Source: Pseudomonas kermanshahensis (GTDB lineage: Bacteria > Pseudomonadota > Gammaproteobacteria > Pseudomonadales > Pseudomonadaceae). Taken from it: a DNA stretch of 64,000 nt. Below the pieces are notes generated by a model. That model did no database searches and was not told the DNA's origin. It saw only the letters and a list, made by a program, of their open reading frames with translations. The translations under genes were made by a program, and so were the position numbers. Shown piece by piece: positions 26,122 to 34,950 of the stretch (position 1 is its first letter; each line of letters starts with the position of its first letter). The DNA is taken from assembly GCF_014269205.2 (NCBI RefSeq), contig NZ_JABWRY020000003.1:110626-174625 (forward strand), in the 5' to 3' direction.

Positions 26122-26811
26122 TTAGCGCCCTTGGCAGGCGTCTACCCGCAACCAGCGCTCCAGCAGTTTGAAGCCTTGCACCAGCACAAACGAGATCAAC
26201 AGGTAGAACAACCCGGCGGCAAAGAAGATCTCCACCGGCAGGTAGGTGCGGGCGATGATGGTCCGCGCCATGCCGGTCAGTTCCAGCAGGGTGACGGTAC
26301 TGGCCAGGGCGCTGGCCTTGAGCATCAGGATCACTTCGTTGCTGTAGGCCGGCAGGCCGATCCGGGCGGCGCGCGGCAGCATGATGTAGAACAGGGTCTT
26401 GCCCCGCGACATGCCCAACGCCCGTGCTGCCTCGACCTCACCTTTGGGGATCGACTGCAACGCGCCGCGCAGGATCTCGGCGATGTAGGCGGCGGTGTGC
26501 AGGGTCATGGTCAGCACGGTGCACCAGAACGGATCGCGCAGGTAAGGCCACAACGAACTGTTGCGCACGACGTCGAACTGGGCCAGGCCGTAATAGACCA
26601 GGAACAGCTGCACCAGCAGCGGGGTACCGCGGAAGAAGAAGATGTAGCTGAACGGCAGGGCGCGCACGTACCAATGGCGGGACGAGCGGGCGATGCCCAG
26701 CGGGATGGCCAGGATCAGCCCGGCAACCACCGCGATGGCCACCAGCTCCAGGGTCAGGGTCGCGCCCTGCGCCAGGCGTGGCAGCCATTTGATGATGACT
26801 TCCCAATTCAT
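26122..26811 (-). CDS. basic amino-acid ABC transporter permease (HisM/AotM-type)
   Basis: 229 aa with five hydrophobic segments and the EAA loop EVEAARALGMSRGKTLFYIMLPRA. Second permease of a polar amino-acid importer; start overlaps the previous permease by 4 bp. Last gene of the ATPase - binding protein - permease - permease operon. Inner membrane. Confidence 0.9.
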   Translation of the reverse strand: MNWEVIIKWLPRLAQGATLTLELVAIAVVAGLILAIPLGIARSSRHWYVRALPFSYIFFFRGTPLLVQLFLVYYGLAQFDVVRNSSLWPYLRDPFWCTVLTMTLHTAAYIAEILRGALQSIPKGEVEAARALGMSRGKTLFYIMLPRAARIGLPAYSNEVILMLKASALASTVTLLELTGMARTIIARTYLPVEIFFAAGLFYLLISFVLVQGFKLLERWLRVDACQGR

Positions 26812-27503
26812 GATTCAGCCCTCGCAAAGCCGCGAGCGGCGCGTTTTTCCATGAAGTGCATGCCGGTCATGGCGATGACGGTCAAGCCTAGGTAGATGCA
26901 GGCCGCGACCATGTAGAAGGTGAACGGCTCTTTGGTCATGGTCACGCCGATCTGCGCGTGGCGCATGATTTCTTCCAGGCCGATGACCGACACCAGCGCG
27001 GTGTCTTTCATCAGGATCATGAACAGGTTGCCCAGGCCAGGCAGGGCGATGCGCCACATCTGCGGCAGGATGATCCGCGACAGAATGCGCGCCTTGGACA
27101 GGCCAAGTGCCAGGCCGGCTTCGCGGTGGCCCTTGGGGATTGCCAGGATGCCGCCACGGAATACTTCGGTGGCGTAGGCGCCGAAGCACAGGCCGAGGGC
27201 GATGACGCCGGCGGCGAAGGCACTGAGCTCAAGGCCGGGCATGTTGAGCGCCTCGCCGAGGCTGTTCATCATGCCAACGGTGCCGAAATAAATAAGCAGG
27301 ACCCAAAGCAGTTCGGGCACGCCGCGAACCAAGGTCGAGTAGAAGCCGCCAAGCCATTGCAGTGGCTTGACCGGGGACGTTTTGGCGAGGGCACCGAGCA
27401 GGCCCAGGATCAGCCCCAGCAGCAAGGCGCAGAGCGCCAGTTTTACGGTCATCAAAGTGCCAGCCGCAAGGGCCGGACCGAATCCGTGCAGGTCGATAGT
27501 CAT
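26808..27503 (-). CDS. basic amino-acid ABC transporter permease (HisQ/AotQ-type)
   Basis: 231 aa from MTIDLHGFGPALAAGTLM; an upstream ATG (27536) would add 11 residues. HisQ-like membrane segments and the EAA motif KGHREAGLALGLSKARILSRIILPQ. Pairs with the downstream permease to form the membrane channel. Preceded by an intercistronic hairpin (27523-27548). Confidence 0.9.
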   Translation of the reverse strand: MTIDLHGFGPALAAGTLMTVKLALCALLLGLILGLLGALAKTSPVKPLQWLGGFYSTLVRGVPELLWVLLIYFGTVGMMNSLGEALNMPGLELSAFAAGVIALGLCFGAYATEVFRGGILAIPKGHREAGLALGLSKARILSRIILPQMWRIALPGLGNLFMILMKDTALVSVIGLEEIMRHAQIGVTMTKEPFTFYMVAACIYLGLTVIAMTGMHFMEKRAARGFARAES

Positions 27504-27522
27504 GGGTAGGGTCGTTCTAGGG

Positions 27523-27548
27523 ACCAGCACGCCCAAAGGCGTGCCGGT
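27523..27548 (-). other. intercistronic hairpin between binding-protein and permease genes
   Basis: GCACGCC-CAAA-GGCGTGC, extended by three more pairs (ACC/GGT) beyond a single mismatch. No T-run. Such hairpins commonly protect the 3' end of the abundant binding-protein message. Confidence 0.6.
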
Positions 27549-27557
27549 CGGGGCGAA

Positions 27558-28319
27558 TCAATAGATGCTGAACGGGAAATACTTGTCGTTGATCTTTTTG
27601 TAGGTGCCGTCGGCGACAATTTCCTTGAGTGCGGCATTGAGCTTGTTGCGCAGCTCATTGTCGCCTTTGCGTACGGCAATGCCGACCTTGTCGCTGTCGT
27701 TTACCGGTTCGCCTTTGAACTCGAAGTTTTTGCCGGCAGCGGACTTCAGCCAGTCGTAGTTGGCGTACTTGTCAGCGAGGATGGCGTCGAGGCGGCCGGA
27801 GGTCAGGTCCAGGTAGGCGTTTTCCTGGCCATCGTACAGGTTGACCTTGAACTCGCCGTCCATGCCGCCGTTGTCATCCAGCCAGGTGGCTGCCTGGGTG
27901 GCGCGCTGGGTACCGATGGTCTTGCCTTTGAGCGAGGCGCGGTCGGTTTTGAAGTCGACGTTTTTCGGGGCGATGAACTGCTGCTTGTTCGAGTAGTACG
28001 GGTCGGTGAAATCGACGGCCTGCTTGCGCTCATCGGTGATCGACAGCGACGAGATCAGGAAGTCGAACTTCTTGGCGTTCAACGCCGGGATGATGCCGTC
28101 CCAGTCAGAGGTGACCACTTCGCATTCGACTTTCATCTTGGCGCACAGTGCGTCGCCGATGTCTTTGTCAAAGCCGACCACCTGGCCGCTGGCATCCTTG
28201 TTGTTGAACGGCGGGTAGGCCGCCTCGATGCCCATTTTGAGTTTTTCGGCTGCCATGGCATTTGCCGAGAACACCAGGGTGGCGGCAGCGGCCAGGAGGA
28301 ATTTCTTATAGGTCTGCAT
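27558..28319 (-). CDS. lysine/arginine/ornithine-family periplasmic binding protein
   Basis: 253 aa from MQTYKKFLLAAAATLVFSANAMAAEKL; the 48 upstream codons of the open frame are rejected because the signal peptide starts here. Binding-protein family 3 features: MGIEAAYPPFNNKDASG, VGFDKDIGDALC, ISSLSITDERKQAVDFTDPYY and a late GIAVRKGDNEL. Captures a basic amino acid in the periplasm for the permease pair. Exact substrate not determined by sequence. Confidence 0.92.
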   Translation of the reverse strand: MQTYKKFLLAAAATLVFSANAMAAEKLKMGIEAAYPPFNNKDASGQVVGFDKDIGDALCAKMKVECEVVTSDWDGIIPALNAKKFDFLISSLSITDERKQAVDFTDPYYSNKQQFIAPKNVDFKTDRASLKGKTIGTQRATQAATWLDDNGGMDGEFKVNLYDGQENAYLDLTSGRLDAILADKYANYDWLKSAAGKNFEFKGEPVNDSDKVGIAVRKGDNELRNKLNAALKEIVADGTYKKINDKYFPFSIY

Positions 28320-28332
28320 TCGTGTTGCTCCG

Positions 28333-29106
28333 TTAGCGGTGGCTGGACATGAATTGCTTGCAACGCGCCGAGGTCGGGTTCTCGAAGACCTGCTGCGGCG
28401 ATCCTTGCTCTTCAACCAGGCCCTGGTGCAGGAAGACGACTTCACTGGACACATGGCGGGCAAAGTTCATCTCGTGCGTGACCAGCAGCATGGTACGGCC
28501 TTCTTCGGCCAATGCGCGGATAACGTTTAGCACTTCCTGGACCATTTCCGGATCGAGCGCCGAAGTTGGCTCGTCGAACAGGATGACCTTGGGCTTCATG
28601 GCCAGGGTACGGGCAATGGCGGCACGTTGTTGCTGGCCACCGGAAAGTTGCGCGGGGTAGCTGTGGCGCTTGTCGAAAATGCCGACCTTGTTCAGCAAGG
28701 CTTCTGCGGCTTCGATGGCTTCGGCCTTGCTTTGGCCGAGCACGCGGCGCGGTGCCTCGATGATGTTGTCGAGGATCGACATGTGCGGCCACAGGTTGAA
28801 GTTCTGGAAGACAAAGCCGATCTCGCTGCGCAGGCGGTTGATCTGGCGGTTGTCGGCAGCGATCAGGTCGCCGTTTTTGGCGGCCTTGAGCTTGAGTGAT
28901 TCACCGGCCACCAGGATTTCGCCCTGGTGCGGGTTTTCGAGCAGGTTGATGCAGCGCAGCAAGGTGGACTTGCCGGAACCGGACGACCCCAGGATGGAGA
29001 TCACGTCACCGTCGCGTGCGGTCAGCGAAATGCCCTTGAGAATTTCCTGCTCGCCGTAGCGTTTGTGCAGATTGCGGATTTCCAGCGCGGGCGTGGCCTG
29101 AGCCAT
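28333..29106 (-). CDS. amino-acid ABC transporter ATPase (HisP/AotP-type)
   Basis: 257 aa. Walker A GSSGSGKST, Q-loop FQNFNLWPH, signature LSGGQQQR, Walker B VILFDEP and H-loop VTHEM are intact. First gene of the importer operon, so the promoter lies in 29107-29200. AguA (agmatine) and this transporter both touch arginine metabolism but are not linked. Confidence 0.93.
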   Translation of the reverse strand: MAQATPALEIRNLHKRYGEQEILKGISLTARDGDVISILGSSGSGKSTLLRCINLLENPHQGEILVAGESLKLKAAKNGDLIAADNRQINRLRSEIGFVFQNFNLWPHMSILDNIIEAPRRVLGQSKAEAIEAAEALLNKVGIFDKRHSYPAQLSGGQQQRAAIARTLAMKPKVILFDEPTSALDPEMVQEVLNVIRALAEEGRTMLLVTHEMNFARHVSSEVVFLHQGLVEEQGSPQQVFENPTSARCKQFMSSHR

Positions 29107-29723
29107 GTGCGGTCCTCATGTGTTCGGGTGCGTTCCCAGCTGTTGGCGGCCTTCCTGGCGTGCGCCAAGCTAGCATAGCGGCATTATGGCGGCCAACAGG
29201 GTCGCTAGGGGCTCGGGTCGCTGTCGGGGCAGATTGTCGCATCGCTGCAGTGCAACGTCGCGAGGATGACCGCGAAGGTCTAGCCCAACACCAGAGCCTT
29301 GATGAAAAAAGGCGCGATGGTGCCAGCTTTGGCCCGCGCTTGGAAGCGGTTTTGGACCATTCGCGGGTAATCCCCCTCTAGGCCATTGCTGACGCTTGCC
29401 AGGCAGGGTTGTACCTGCCGGTTGTACTTTTCTGCATTGCAGCGGTGCATAGGTGTTACCTGGGAGCACCTTTGGTGCATTTGTAAGTGGGTATTTCAGT
29501 AATCCGGACCTTGCACGGCGATTTGGCGGCCTTTCGGTCAAGGCATGGCCGAAAGCCCTGCAAGCCGCGTCCTTTACGGTTGCCAGATTTTTCTGACGAA
29601 TGCATTCAGCCGATGGCTCACTTATTGCCAGTAGGAAACCGCCGATTGCAGCGACGCCTAACTAACCCCAGGCGCGCTTCGTTCCCGTAGTCGGAGTGGT
29701 CCACTCCTTACAAAGGTAGTTTT
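29107..29723. other. long intergenic region between ABC importer and GabP-like permease
   Basis: 617 bp with divergent promoters presumed. I see a GCACC-TTT-GGTGC palindrome at 29466-29478 and a neighbouring AGGTG...CACCT pair with repeated GGTGCAT, possible operator sequences. An NtrC-type site would need wider half-site spacing. No gene or RNA is called. Confidence 0.4.
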
Positions 29724-31109
29724 ATGAGCGGTAACAATTCCAATGACCTCGCTCAGGGGCTCAAATCGCGGCATGTCACCATGCTGTCCATCGCTGGCGT
29801 GATTGGCGCCGGTCTGTTCGTTGGCTCCGGCCACGCCATCGCCGCCGCTGGCCCGGCCGTACTGCTGGCCTACGCCGCCGCCGGTACCTTGGTCGTACTG
29901 GTCATGCGCATGCTTGGCGAGATGGCCATTGCTTCACCTGACACCGGTTCTTTCTCTACCTATGCCGACCGCGCCATCGGGCGCTGGGCCGGCTTCACCA
30001 TTGGCTGGCTGTACTGGTGGTTCTGGGTGCTGGTGATTCCGCTGGAGGCCAACGCGGCTGCGGCCATTTTGCATGCCTGGTTCCCTGCTGTAGATCTGTG
30101 GGCCTTCTCCTTGATCATCACGCTGGTGCTGACCCTGACCAACCTGTGCAGTGTGAAGAACTACGGCGAATTCGAGTTCTGGTTCGCCTTGCTCAAGGTT
30201 CTGGCGATCATTGGCTTCATCGTCGTGGGTTGCGTGGCCATGTTCGGCCTGGCGCCTGGCAGCCAGGTAAGCGGTGTCAGCCACCTGTTCGACACCCAAG
30301 GCTTCATGCCCAATGGCCTGGGCGCAGTGCTGGCAGCCATGCTGACCACCATGTTCTCGTTCATGGGTACCGAAATCGTCACCATCGCCGCTGCCGAGTC
30401 CAAAGACCCGGGCAAGCAGATCAGCCGCGCGACCAATTCGGTGATCTGGCGTATCTGCCTGTTCTACCTGGTGTCGATCTTCCTGGTCGTGGCGCTGGTG
30501 CCGTGGAACGATCCGGCCCTGGCTGAATTGGGCTCTTACCAGACGGTGCTGAGCCGCATCGGTGTGCCGAATGCCAAACTGATCGTCGACATCGTCGTGC
30601 TGGTCGCCGTCACCAGCTGCCTGAACTCGGCGCTGTACACCTCCTCGCGCATGCTGTTCTCCCTGGGCAAGCGTGGCGATGCCCCGGCCATGTCGCAACG
30701 CACCACCAAGGCAGGTACACCGCATGTGGCGGTGCTGATGTCGACTGCGGCAGCGTTTCTGTGCGTGTTCGCCAACTATGTGGCGCCGGCCCAGGTATTC
30801 GAGTTCTTGCTGGCCAGCTCCGGCGCCATTGCGCTGCTGGTGTACCTGGTGATCGCGGTGTCGCAACTGCGCATGCGCAGCCAGCGTGAAGCGCGTGGCG
30901 AGAAGATCGACTTCAAGATGTGGCTGTTCCCGGGCCTGACCTGGGCGACCATCGCCTTCATCGTTGCTGTGCTGGTGGTGATGGGGCTGCGTGAAGATCA
31001 CCGCGCCGAGATCATCGCCACTGCCTTGCTGAGCATTGGTGTGGTGGCGGCCGGGCTGCTGGTGCATCGCAAGCGCGAAGCGGCTGGGCGGGTGGCGCTG
31101 GATAACTGA
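29724..31109 (+). CDS. gabP: GABA/amino-acid permease (APC superfamily)
   Basis: 461 aa with twelve membrane segments; AAGGTAG ribosome site. Opens LAQGLKSRHVTMLSIAGVIGAGLFVGSG, the amino-acid transporter family signature, and continues with GEMAIASPDTGSFSTYADRAIG. The length and the segments FSFMGTEIVTIAAAESKDPGKQI and LNSALYTSSRMLFSLGKRGDAP fit GabP-type proton symporters. Substrate GABA is probable but related proline or aromatic permeases cannot be excluded. Strong terminator follows. Confidence 0.8.
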   Translation: MSGNNSNDLAQGLKSRHVTMLSIAGVIGAGLFVGSGHAIAAAGPAVLLAYAAAGTLVVLVMRMLGEMAIASPDTGSFSTYADRAIGRWAGFTIGWLYWWFWVLVIPLEANAAAAILHAWFPAVDLWAFSLIITLVLTLTNLCSVKNYGEFEFWFALLKVLAIIGFIVVGCVAMFGLAPGSQVSGVSHLFDTQGFMPNGLGAVLAAMLTTMFSFMGTEIVTIAAAESKDPGKQISRATNSVIWRICLFYLVSIFLVVALVPWNDPALAELGSYQTVLSRIGVPNAKLIVDIVVLVAVTSCLNSALYTSSRMLFSLGKRGDAPAMSQRTTKAGTPHVAVLMSTAAAFLCVFANYVAPAQVFEFLLASSGAIALLVYLVIAVSQLRMRSQREARGEKIDFKMWLFPGLTWATIAFIVAVLVVMGLREDHRAEIIATALLSIGVVAAGLLVHRKREAAGRVALDN

Positions 31110-31126
31110 TCTGCGCTGCTTTGAAT

Positions 31127-31162
31127 GAAAAGGCCGCGCCCTGTGAAGGGCGCGGCCTTTTT
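31127..31162 (+). terminator. intrinsic terminator of the permease gene
   Basis: GGCCGCGCCCT / AGGGCGCGGCC, loop GTGA, T5 tail. Confidence 0.93.
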
Positions 31163-31199
31163 GCATGTTACGGCCTGCTAGCGAGTTTCGCGTCTCGCT

Positions 31200-31293
31200 G
31201 TAGGAGCAGCCTTGTGCTGCGAAGAGGCCGGTGAAAGCAGCCAATAGTTGCGGTGCATTCACCGGCCTCTTCGCAGCACAAGGCTGCTCCTAC
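31200..31293. repeat. REP doublet with 36-bp perfect arms
   Basis: Left arm 31200-31235 and right arm 31258-31293 are exact complements, including bases outside the REP core (GGTGAA/TTCACC). Lies between convergent genes. Confidence 0.9.
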
Positions 31294-31315
31294 CCTAGGG
31301 CCGGTGATGGCTTAT

Positions 31316-31759
31316 TTAGCCGAACTGCTTCTGCTGTTGTTGTTGCTTGGCCACAACTTCCGAGGCGGCGATGTAAGCCTCCTGGAACTCGTCGCTTTCC
31401 AGCCAGGCCATGGTGGTGTCTTCGTCGGCGCCATCCAGCCAGGTGCGGTAGGCGTTGAACACCAGCACGATGTAGTCGGTGGCGTGCTCTTCCTTGTGCC
31501 CCTTGAGCACCAGGGCAAGCAGCGGGTCGACCAGGAACACCGAGATCATCGCGACCAGGCTGGTTTCCTGTGCCGCCTTCATCTTGTCGAACAGCTCCTT
31601 GTAGCTTTCCGACTCCATGGCCTTGTTGAACACTTGCTCGATGCTGGCGCTGTCGCCGGCGCTGGCCTTGACCGCCTGGCCACTGCGCACCATGCGGTTT
31701 TGCTTGGCCTTGCTGGCGGCGCGCTTGGCGCGTTTCTGTTGCTTGGTCGTGGTGGCCAT
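31316..31759 (-). CDS. hypothetical protein with Gln-rich tail
   Basis: 147 aa. Very basic N-terminus (KQQKRAKRAASKAKQNRMVR), a hydrophobic middle (SLVAMISVFLVDPLLALVL), and a C-terminus with QQQQQKQFG. Family not recognised; length and composition look like a conserved Pseudomonas protein. Flanked by a REP doublet and ppk2. Confidence 0.75.
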   Translation of the reverse strand: MATTTKQQKRAKRAASKAKQNRMVRSGQAVKASAGDSASIEQVFNKAMESESYKELFDKMKAAQETSLVAMISVFLVDPLLALVLKGHKEEHATDYIVLVFNAYRTWLDGADEDTTMAWLESDEFQEAYIAASEVVAKQQQQQKQFG

Positions 31760-31876
31760 GGGTGAATCCTTGGGTGTGCCTGAAAAAGTGCGCGTATTGA
31801 AGCGCAGTTAAAGACGAAACCCAAGCATTGTAGGTGTGCACACACCTGCTAGGCGCTGGCTGGCAGTCTCGGCGGT

Positions 31877-32884
31877 TCAGTGGCTTGACGTTGGCGCTTC
31901 ATCCTCTTCGAAGTCGCGTGATGCGCGCCCCACCAGCAGCGGGTCTGGGGCGTGCGCTACGGCCAGGTCCTTGCCTGGGTAATCCAGCGAGTGCAAGAAG
32001 TGCCGGATGCAGTTGATGCGCGCGCGCTTCTTGTCATCGGACTTGATCACCGTCCAGGGTGCATCGGCGGTGTCGGTATGGAAGAACATCGCTTCTTTGG
32101 CGGCGGTGTAGTCGTCCCATTTGTCCAACGACTTGATGTCGATGGGCGACAGCTTCCAGTGCTTGAGCGGGTCGTCACGGCGTGAGATGAAGCGCCGTAG
32201 CTGCTCTTCGCGGTTCACCGAGAACCAGTACTTGAACAGCAGGATGCCGCTGTTGCACAGCATGCGTTCAAGGTCGGGTGCCTGGCGCATGAACTCCAGG
32301 TACTGCAGCGGGCTGCAGAAATCCATCACCTTCTCGACCCCGGCGCGGTTGTACCAGGAGCGGTCGAAGAAGACCATTTCGCCCGCCGTGGGCAGGTGCT
32401 GGATATAACGCTGGAAATACCACTGGCCCTTCTCCTGCTCGGAAGGCTTTTCCAGCGCCACAATCCGCGCGCCACGTGGGTTCAAGTGCTCCATGAAGCG
32501 CTTGATGGTGCCCCCTTTGCCCGCCGCGTCGCGCCCTTCGAACAGGATCACCACACGCTGGCCGGTTTCCTTCGCCCAGCTCTGCACTTTAAGCAGTTCG
32601 ATCTGCAGCGCGTGCTTGGCCTTTTCGTATTCCTGGCGGTGCATGCGGGTGCGGTACGGGTAGCTGGCCGGTAGGCGTGCGCGCGTGCTGTCTTCGTTAC
32701 TGCCCTTGGGCGCCCTGGCCACTTCCATGGCTGCCGGTTGCTGGCTGACCTGGGTGATGACGGGGTCGGCGACGGCTTTGATGGCGGGCTTGCGGGGGCG
32801 TGCGCGGCGGTTGGGGCTGGTTGGCGTGGCGTTCGGCGTGGCGTTCGAGGTGGATGTGAGTAGCAGGGTGGCGTCGTCGCTCAT
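31877..32884 (-). CDS. ppk2: polyphosphate kinase 2
   Basis: 335 aa. Disordered, Thr/Pro/Arg-rich first 65 residues, then the PPK2 core. Walker A GRDAAGKGGT (117-126), GEMVFFDRSWYNRAGVE with Walker B and the family Arg, a lid region around RRFISRRDDPLKHWKLSP, and SDDKKRARINCIRHFL. Uses polyphosphate to phosphorylate nucleotides (class I, GDP or ADP). Stands alone; it supports nucleotide and stress balance. Confidence 0.93.
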   Translation of the reverse strand: MSDDATLLLTSTSNATPNATPTSPNRRARPRKPAIKAVADPVITQVSQQPAAMEVARAPKGSNEDSTRARLPASYPYRTRMHRQEYEKAKHALQIELLKVQSWAKETGQRVVILFEGRDAAGKGGTIKRFMEHLNPRGARIVALEKPSEQEKGQWYFQRYIQHLPTAGEMVFFDRSWYNRAGVEKVMDFCSPLQYLEFMRQAPDLERMLCNSGILLFKYWFSVNREEQLRRFISRRDDPLKHWKLSPIDIKSLDKWDDYTAAKEAMFFHTDTADAPWTVIKSDDKKRARINCIRHFLHSLDYPGKDLAVAHAPDPLLVGRASRDFEEDEAPTSSH

Positions 32885-32990
32885 GGAGGTCCTGTCGGTT
32901 CTGATGTGCTTTTCCCATGCTAGGGGCGACAGGCCTGGCGCTTATTGATGCGGGTCAATTTACCCGGACAGGTGGGCTCGGCCCCAGCCT

Positions 32991-33011
32991 CAGGTGGGTG
33001 GTTTCCACCTG
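32991..33011 (+). other. hairpin upstream of the small 33080 gene
   Basis: CAGGTGG / CCACCTG with 7-nt loop; another AGGTGGG copy follows at 33052-33059. Possible operator or leader. Confidence 0.35.
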
Positions 33012-33079
33012 ATACTCAAAGGGCGGGCGCAATAGCCTGATCTGCCCACGCTTAGGTGGGGCTAACAGGAGACGTTCCC

Positions 33080-33286
33080 ATGAAGCATTACTTTCACCTG
33101 GTGTTGAGCTGTGTCAGCAACGACGGCACCGGTTACAACGATTGGCTTACCCTGGCCCTGGACGAGTACAAGATCACCGAGGCGGAGTTGGCAAAGGCGG
33201 TCGCATCCGTTGATGACGCCAGGGCGCTGCTGAGCATTTCCTATCGGGGGCAGATGACCCCCGAGGAATTCGATAGCCAGGCGTAA
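33080..33286 (+). CDS. small hypothetical protein (68 aa)
   Basis: ATG preceded by AGGAGA seven bases upstream; the earlier in-frame ATG at 33056 lacks one. MKHYFHLVLSCVSNDGTGYNDWLTLALDEYKITEAELAKAV. No membrane segment; family not recognised. Its own terminator follows, so it is probably a real single-gene unit. Confidence 0.75.
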   Translation: MKHYFHLVLSCVSNDGTGYNDWLTLALDEYKITEAELAKAVASVDDARALLSISYRGQMTPEEFDSQA

Positions 33287-33302
33287 TGGCTGATTTGTGA
33301 CG

Positions 33303-33335
33303 AGGCCCTCTGTGCATTGCTCAGAGGGCTTTTTA
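33303..33335 (+). terminator. intrinsic terminator
   Basis: GCCCTCTG / CAGAGGGC arms, 9-nt loop, T5. Confidence 0.85.
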
Positions 33336-33376
33336 TTGGGCGGGGTTACAGATGGCCACTGCAAAAATCGCAGGCA

Positions 33377-33408
33377 ACAAAAAAACCGCACTAGGCGGGT
33401 TTCTTGTT
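33377..33408 (-). terminator. terminator downstream of tRNA-Phe
   Basis: On the minus strand ACCCGCC-TAGT-GCGG followed by T7. Confidence 0.75.
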
Positions 33409-33447
33409 GTCGCTTCGGGTAACTTTGCAACCACCAGAAGCTGAAGG

Positions 33448-33523
33448 TGGTGCCCAGAGACGGAGTCGAACCGCCGACACGAGGATTTTCAATCCTCTGC
33501 TCTACCGACTGAGCTATCTGGGC
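33448..33523 (-). tRNA. tRNA-Phe (anticodon GAA)
   Basis: 76 nt with encoded CCA: acceptor GCCCAGA / TCTGGGC, D-arm AGCTCAGTCGGTAGAGC, anticodon loop TTGAAAA, T-arm CGGTTCGACTCCG. No integrated element next to it. Confidence 0.97.
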
Positions 33524-33613
33524 GACGAGGTGAATTAAATAGATTTCCAGACCGTCCGTCAACGACTTTTTGAAAAAATTTTAAATTAATTCCGTCGCTT
33601 ACGTTTTTTGGGG

Positions 33614-33886
33614 TCATTCAGCAGGCGGAACGTAGCCTTCGGCCTGGGCGTATTCTTCGCCGGCGAAAAACTTGTCCATCTCGGCCTGGAGGAATTTGCG
33701 GTCCTCGGCATTCATCATGTTCAGGCGCTTTTCGTTGATCAGCATGGTCTGGTGCTTCTGCCAGTCGGCCCAGGCCTTCTGCGAGATGTGATCGAAGATG
33801 TCCTGGCCCTTGGCACCTGGGTAGGGCGGGCGCTCCAGGCCTGGGAGTTCTTCTTTGTACTTGCGGCACATCACGGTGCGGGTCAT
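33614..33886 (-). CDS. yggX: oxidative damage protection / Fe(II) trafficking protein YggX
   Basis: 90 aa, full length for the family. [24 protein letters not shown] carries the conserved Cys7, with [28 protein letters not shown]. Protects labile iron-sulfur clusters; functionally apt next to mutY, which needs a 4Fe-4S cluster. Start overlaps the mutY stop by 4 bp. Confidence 0.95.
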   Translation of the reverse strand: MTRTVMCRKYKEELPGLERPPYPGAKGQDIFDHISQKAWADWQKHQTMLINEKRLNMMNAEDRKFLQAEMDKFFAGEEYAQAEGYVPPAE

Positions 33887-34950
33887 CGGGTATCTCCTGC
33901 AATCAGTTCGTCGGCCGCGCGTTTGAGCAACTTCTTGACCGGGGCAGCGAGGCCCAGGCGCGGCGGGGTGGCGAGGTTATACCAGAGCCAGTCGGGCTCG
34001 GCCACGTGCTGGCCGACCGGGTCGACCTTCACCAGCCAGGGCTCGATCGCCAGCTGGAAGTGGCTGAAGGTGTGGGTCAGGCCGTCTAGTGCGCGGCTCT
34101 CTGCCAGGCGCAGGCCATGCTGGTAGGCGAGGTCGTCGAGCTGCTCGATGTGCTCAAGCTCTGGCAGGCTCCACAAACCACCCCACAGGCCGCTGGACGG
34201 TCGGCGGTACAGCAGGATCGCGCCTTCGTGGTTGGCCAGCAGTGGCATCAGCGTCCGGCGTTGCGGCAGCGCCTTGCGTGGCTTGGGCTCGGGGTAGCGG
34301 GTTTCTTCGCCGTGCAGGTGCGCTTCGCAGCCGCGTTGCAGCGGGCAGATCAGGCAGCTGGGCTTGCTGCGGGTACACAGCGTGGCGCCCATGTCCATCA
34401 TTGCCTGGGTGTAGTGGTTGGCGCGGGTCTGCGGGGTGTAGCGCTCTGCGCTGGCCCACAGCTGGTTGGCCACCTTGGGCTCGCCGGGGTAGCCGGCCTG
34501 GGCGGTAAAGCGGGCCAGCACGCGCTTGACGTTGCCGTCCAGGATGGGCGCGCGGATGCCCATGCTGATGCTGGCGATGGCACCGGCGGTGGAGCGGCCA
34601 ATGCCAGGCAGTTCGGTCAGTTGCTCGACACTGCGCGGAAACTCGCCGCCATGCTGCTCGACGACGATTTTCGCGGCCTTCTGCAGGTTGCGCGCGCGGG
34701 TGTAATAGCCCAGGCCCGTCCACAGGTGCAGCACTTCGTCCTCCGGCGCTTCGGCCAGGGCCTGCACGGTGGGCAGGGCCTGCATGAAGCGGTCGAAGTA
34801 ATTGAGCACGGTGCTGACCTGAGTCTGCTGCAACATGATTTCCGACACCCACACCCGGTACGGGTTGATGCCCTGTTGCCAGGGCAGGTCGTGTCGGCCG
34901 TGCGCGTCATACCAGTCCAGCACGGCGCTGGAGAACTGCTCGGGGCTCAT
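33883..34950 (-). CDS. mutY: A/G-specific adenine DNA glycosylase MutY
   Basis: 355 aa. Catalytic E37 ([11 protein letters not shown]), helix-hairpin-helix [13 protein letters not shown]138 ([12 protein letters not shown]), and cluster cysteines C192-x6-C199-x2-C202-x5-C208. C-terminal NUDIX-like domain recognises 8-oxoG. Removes A opposite 8-oxoguanine. Middle gene of asmA-mutY-yggX with 4-bp overlaps on both sides. Confidence 0.97.
   Translation of the reverse strand: MSPEQFSSAVLDWYDAHGRHDLPWQQGINPYRVWVSEIMLQQTQVSTVLNYFDRFMQALPTVQALAEAPEDEVLHLWTGLGYYTRARNLQKAAKIVVEQHGGEFPRSVEQLTELPGIGRSTAGAIASISMGIRAPILDGNVKRVLARFTAQAGYPGEPKVANQLWASAERYTPQTRANHYTQAMMDMGATLCTRSKPSCLICPLQRGCEAHLHGEETRYPEPKPRKALPQRRTLMPLLANHEGAILLYRRPSSGLWGGLWSLPELEHIEQLDDLAYQHGLRLAESRALDGLTHTFSHFQLAIEPWLVKVDPVGQHVAEPDWLWYNLATPPRLGLAAPVKKLLKRAADELIAGDTR

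Noticed and set aside
29466..29478. NtrC-type binding site before the GabP-like gene
   Set aside because: Half-sites GCACC/GGTGC are two bases closer than the NtrC consensus and no well-spaced sigma-54 element follows.
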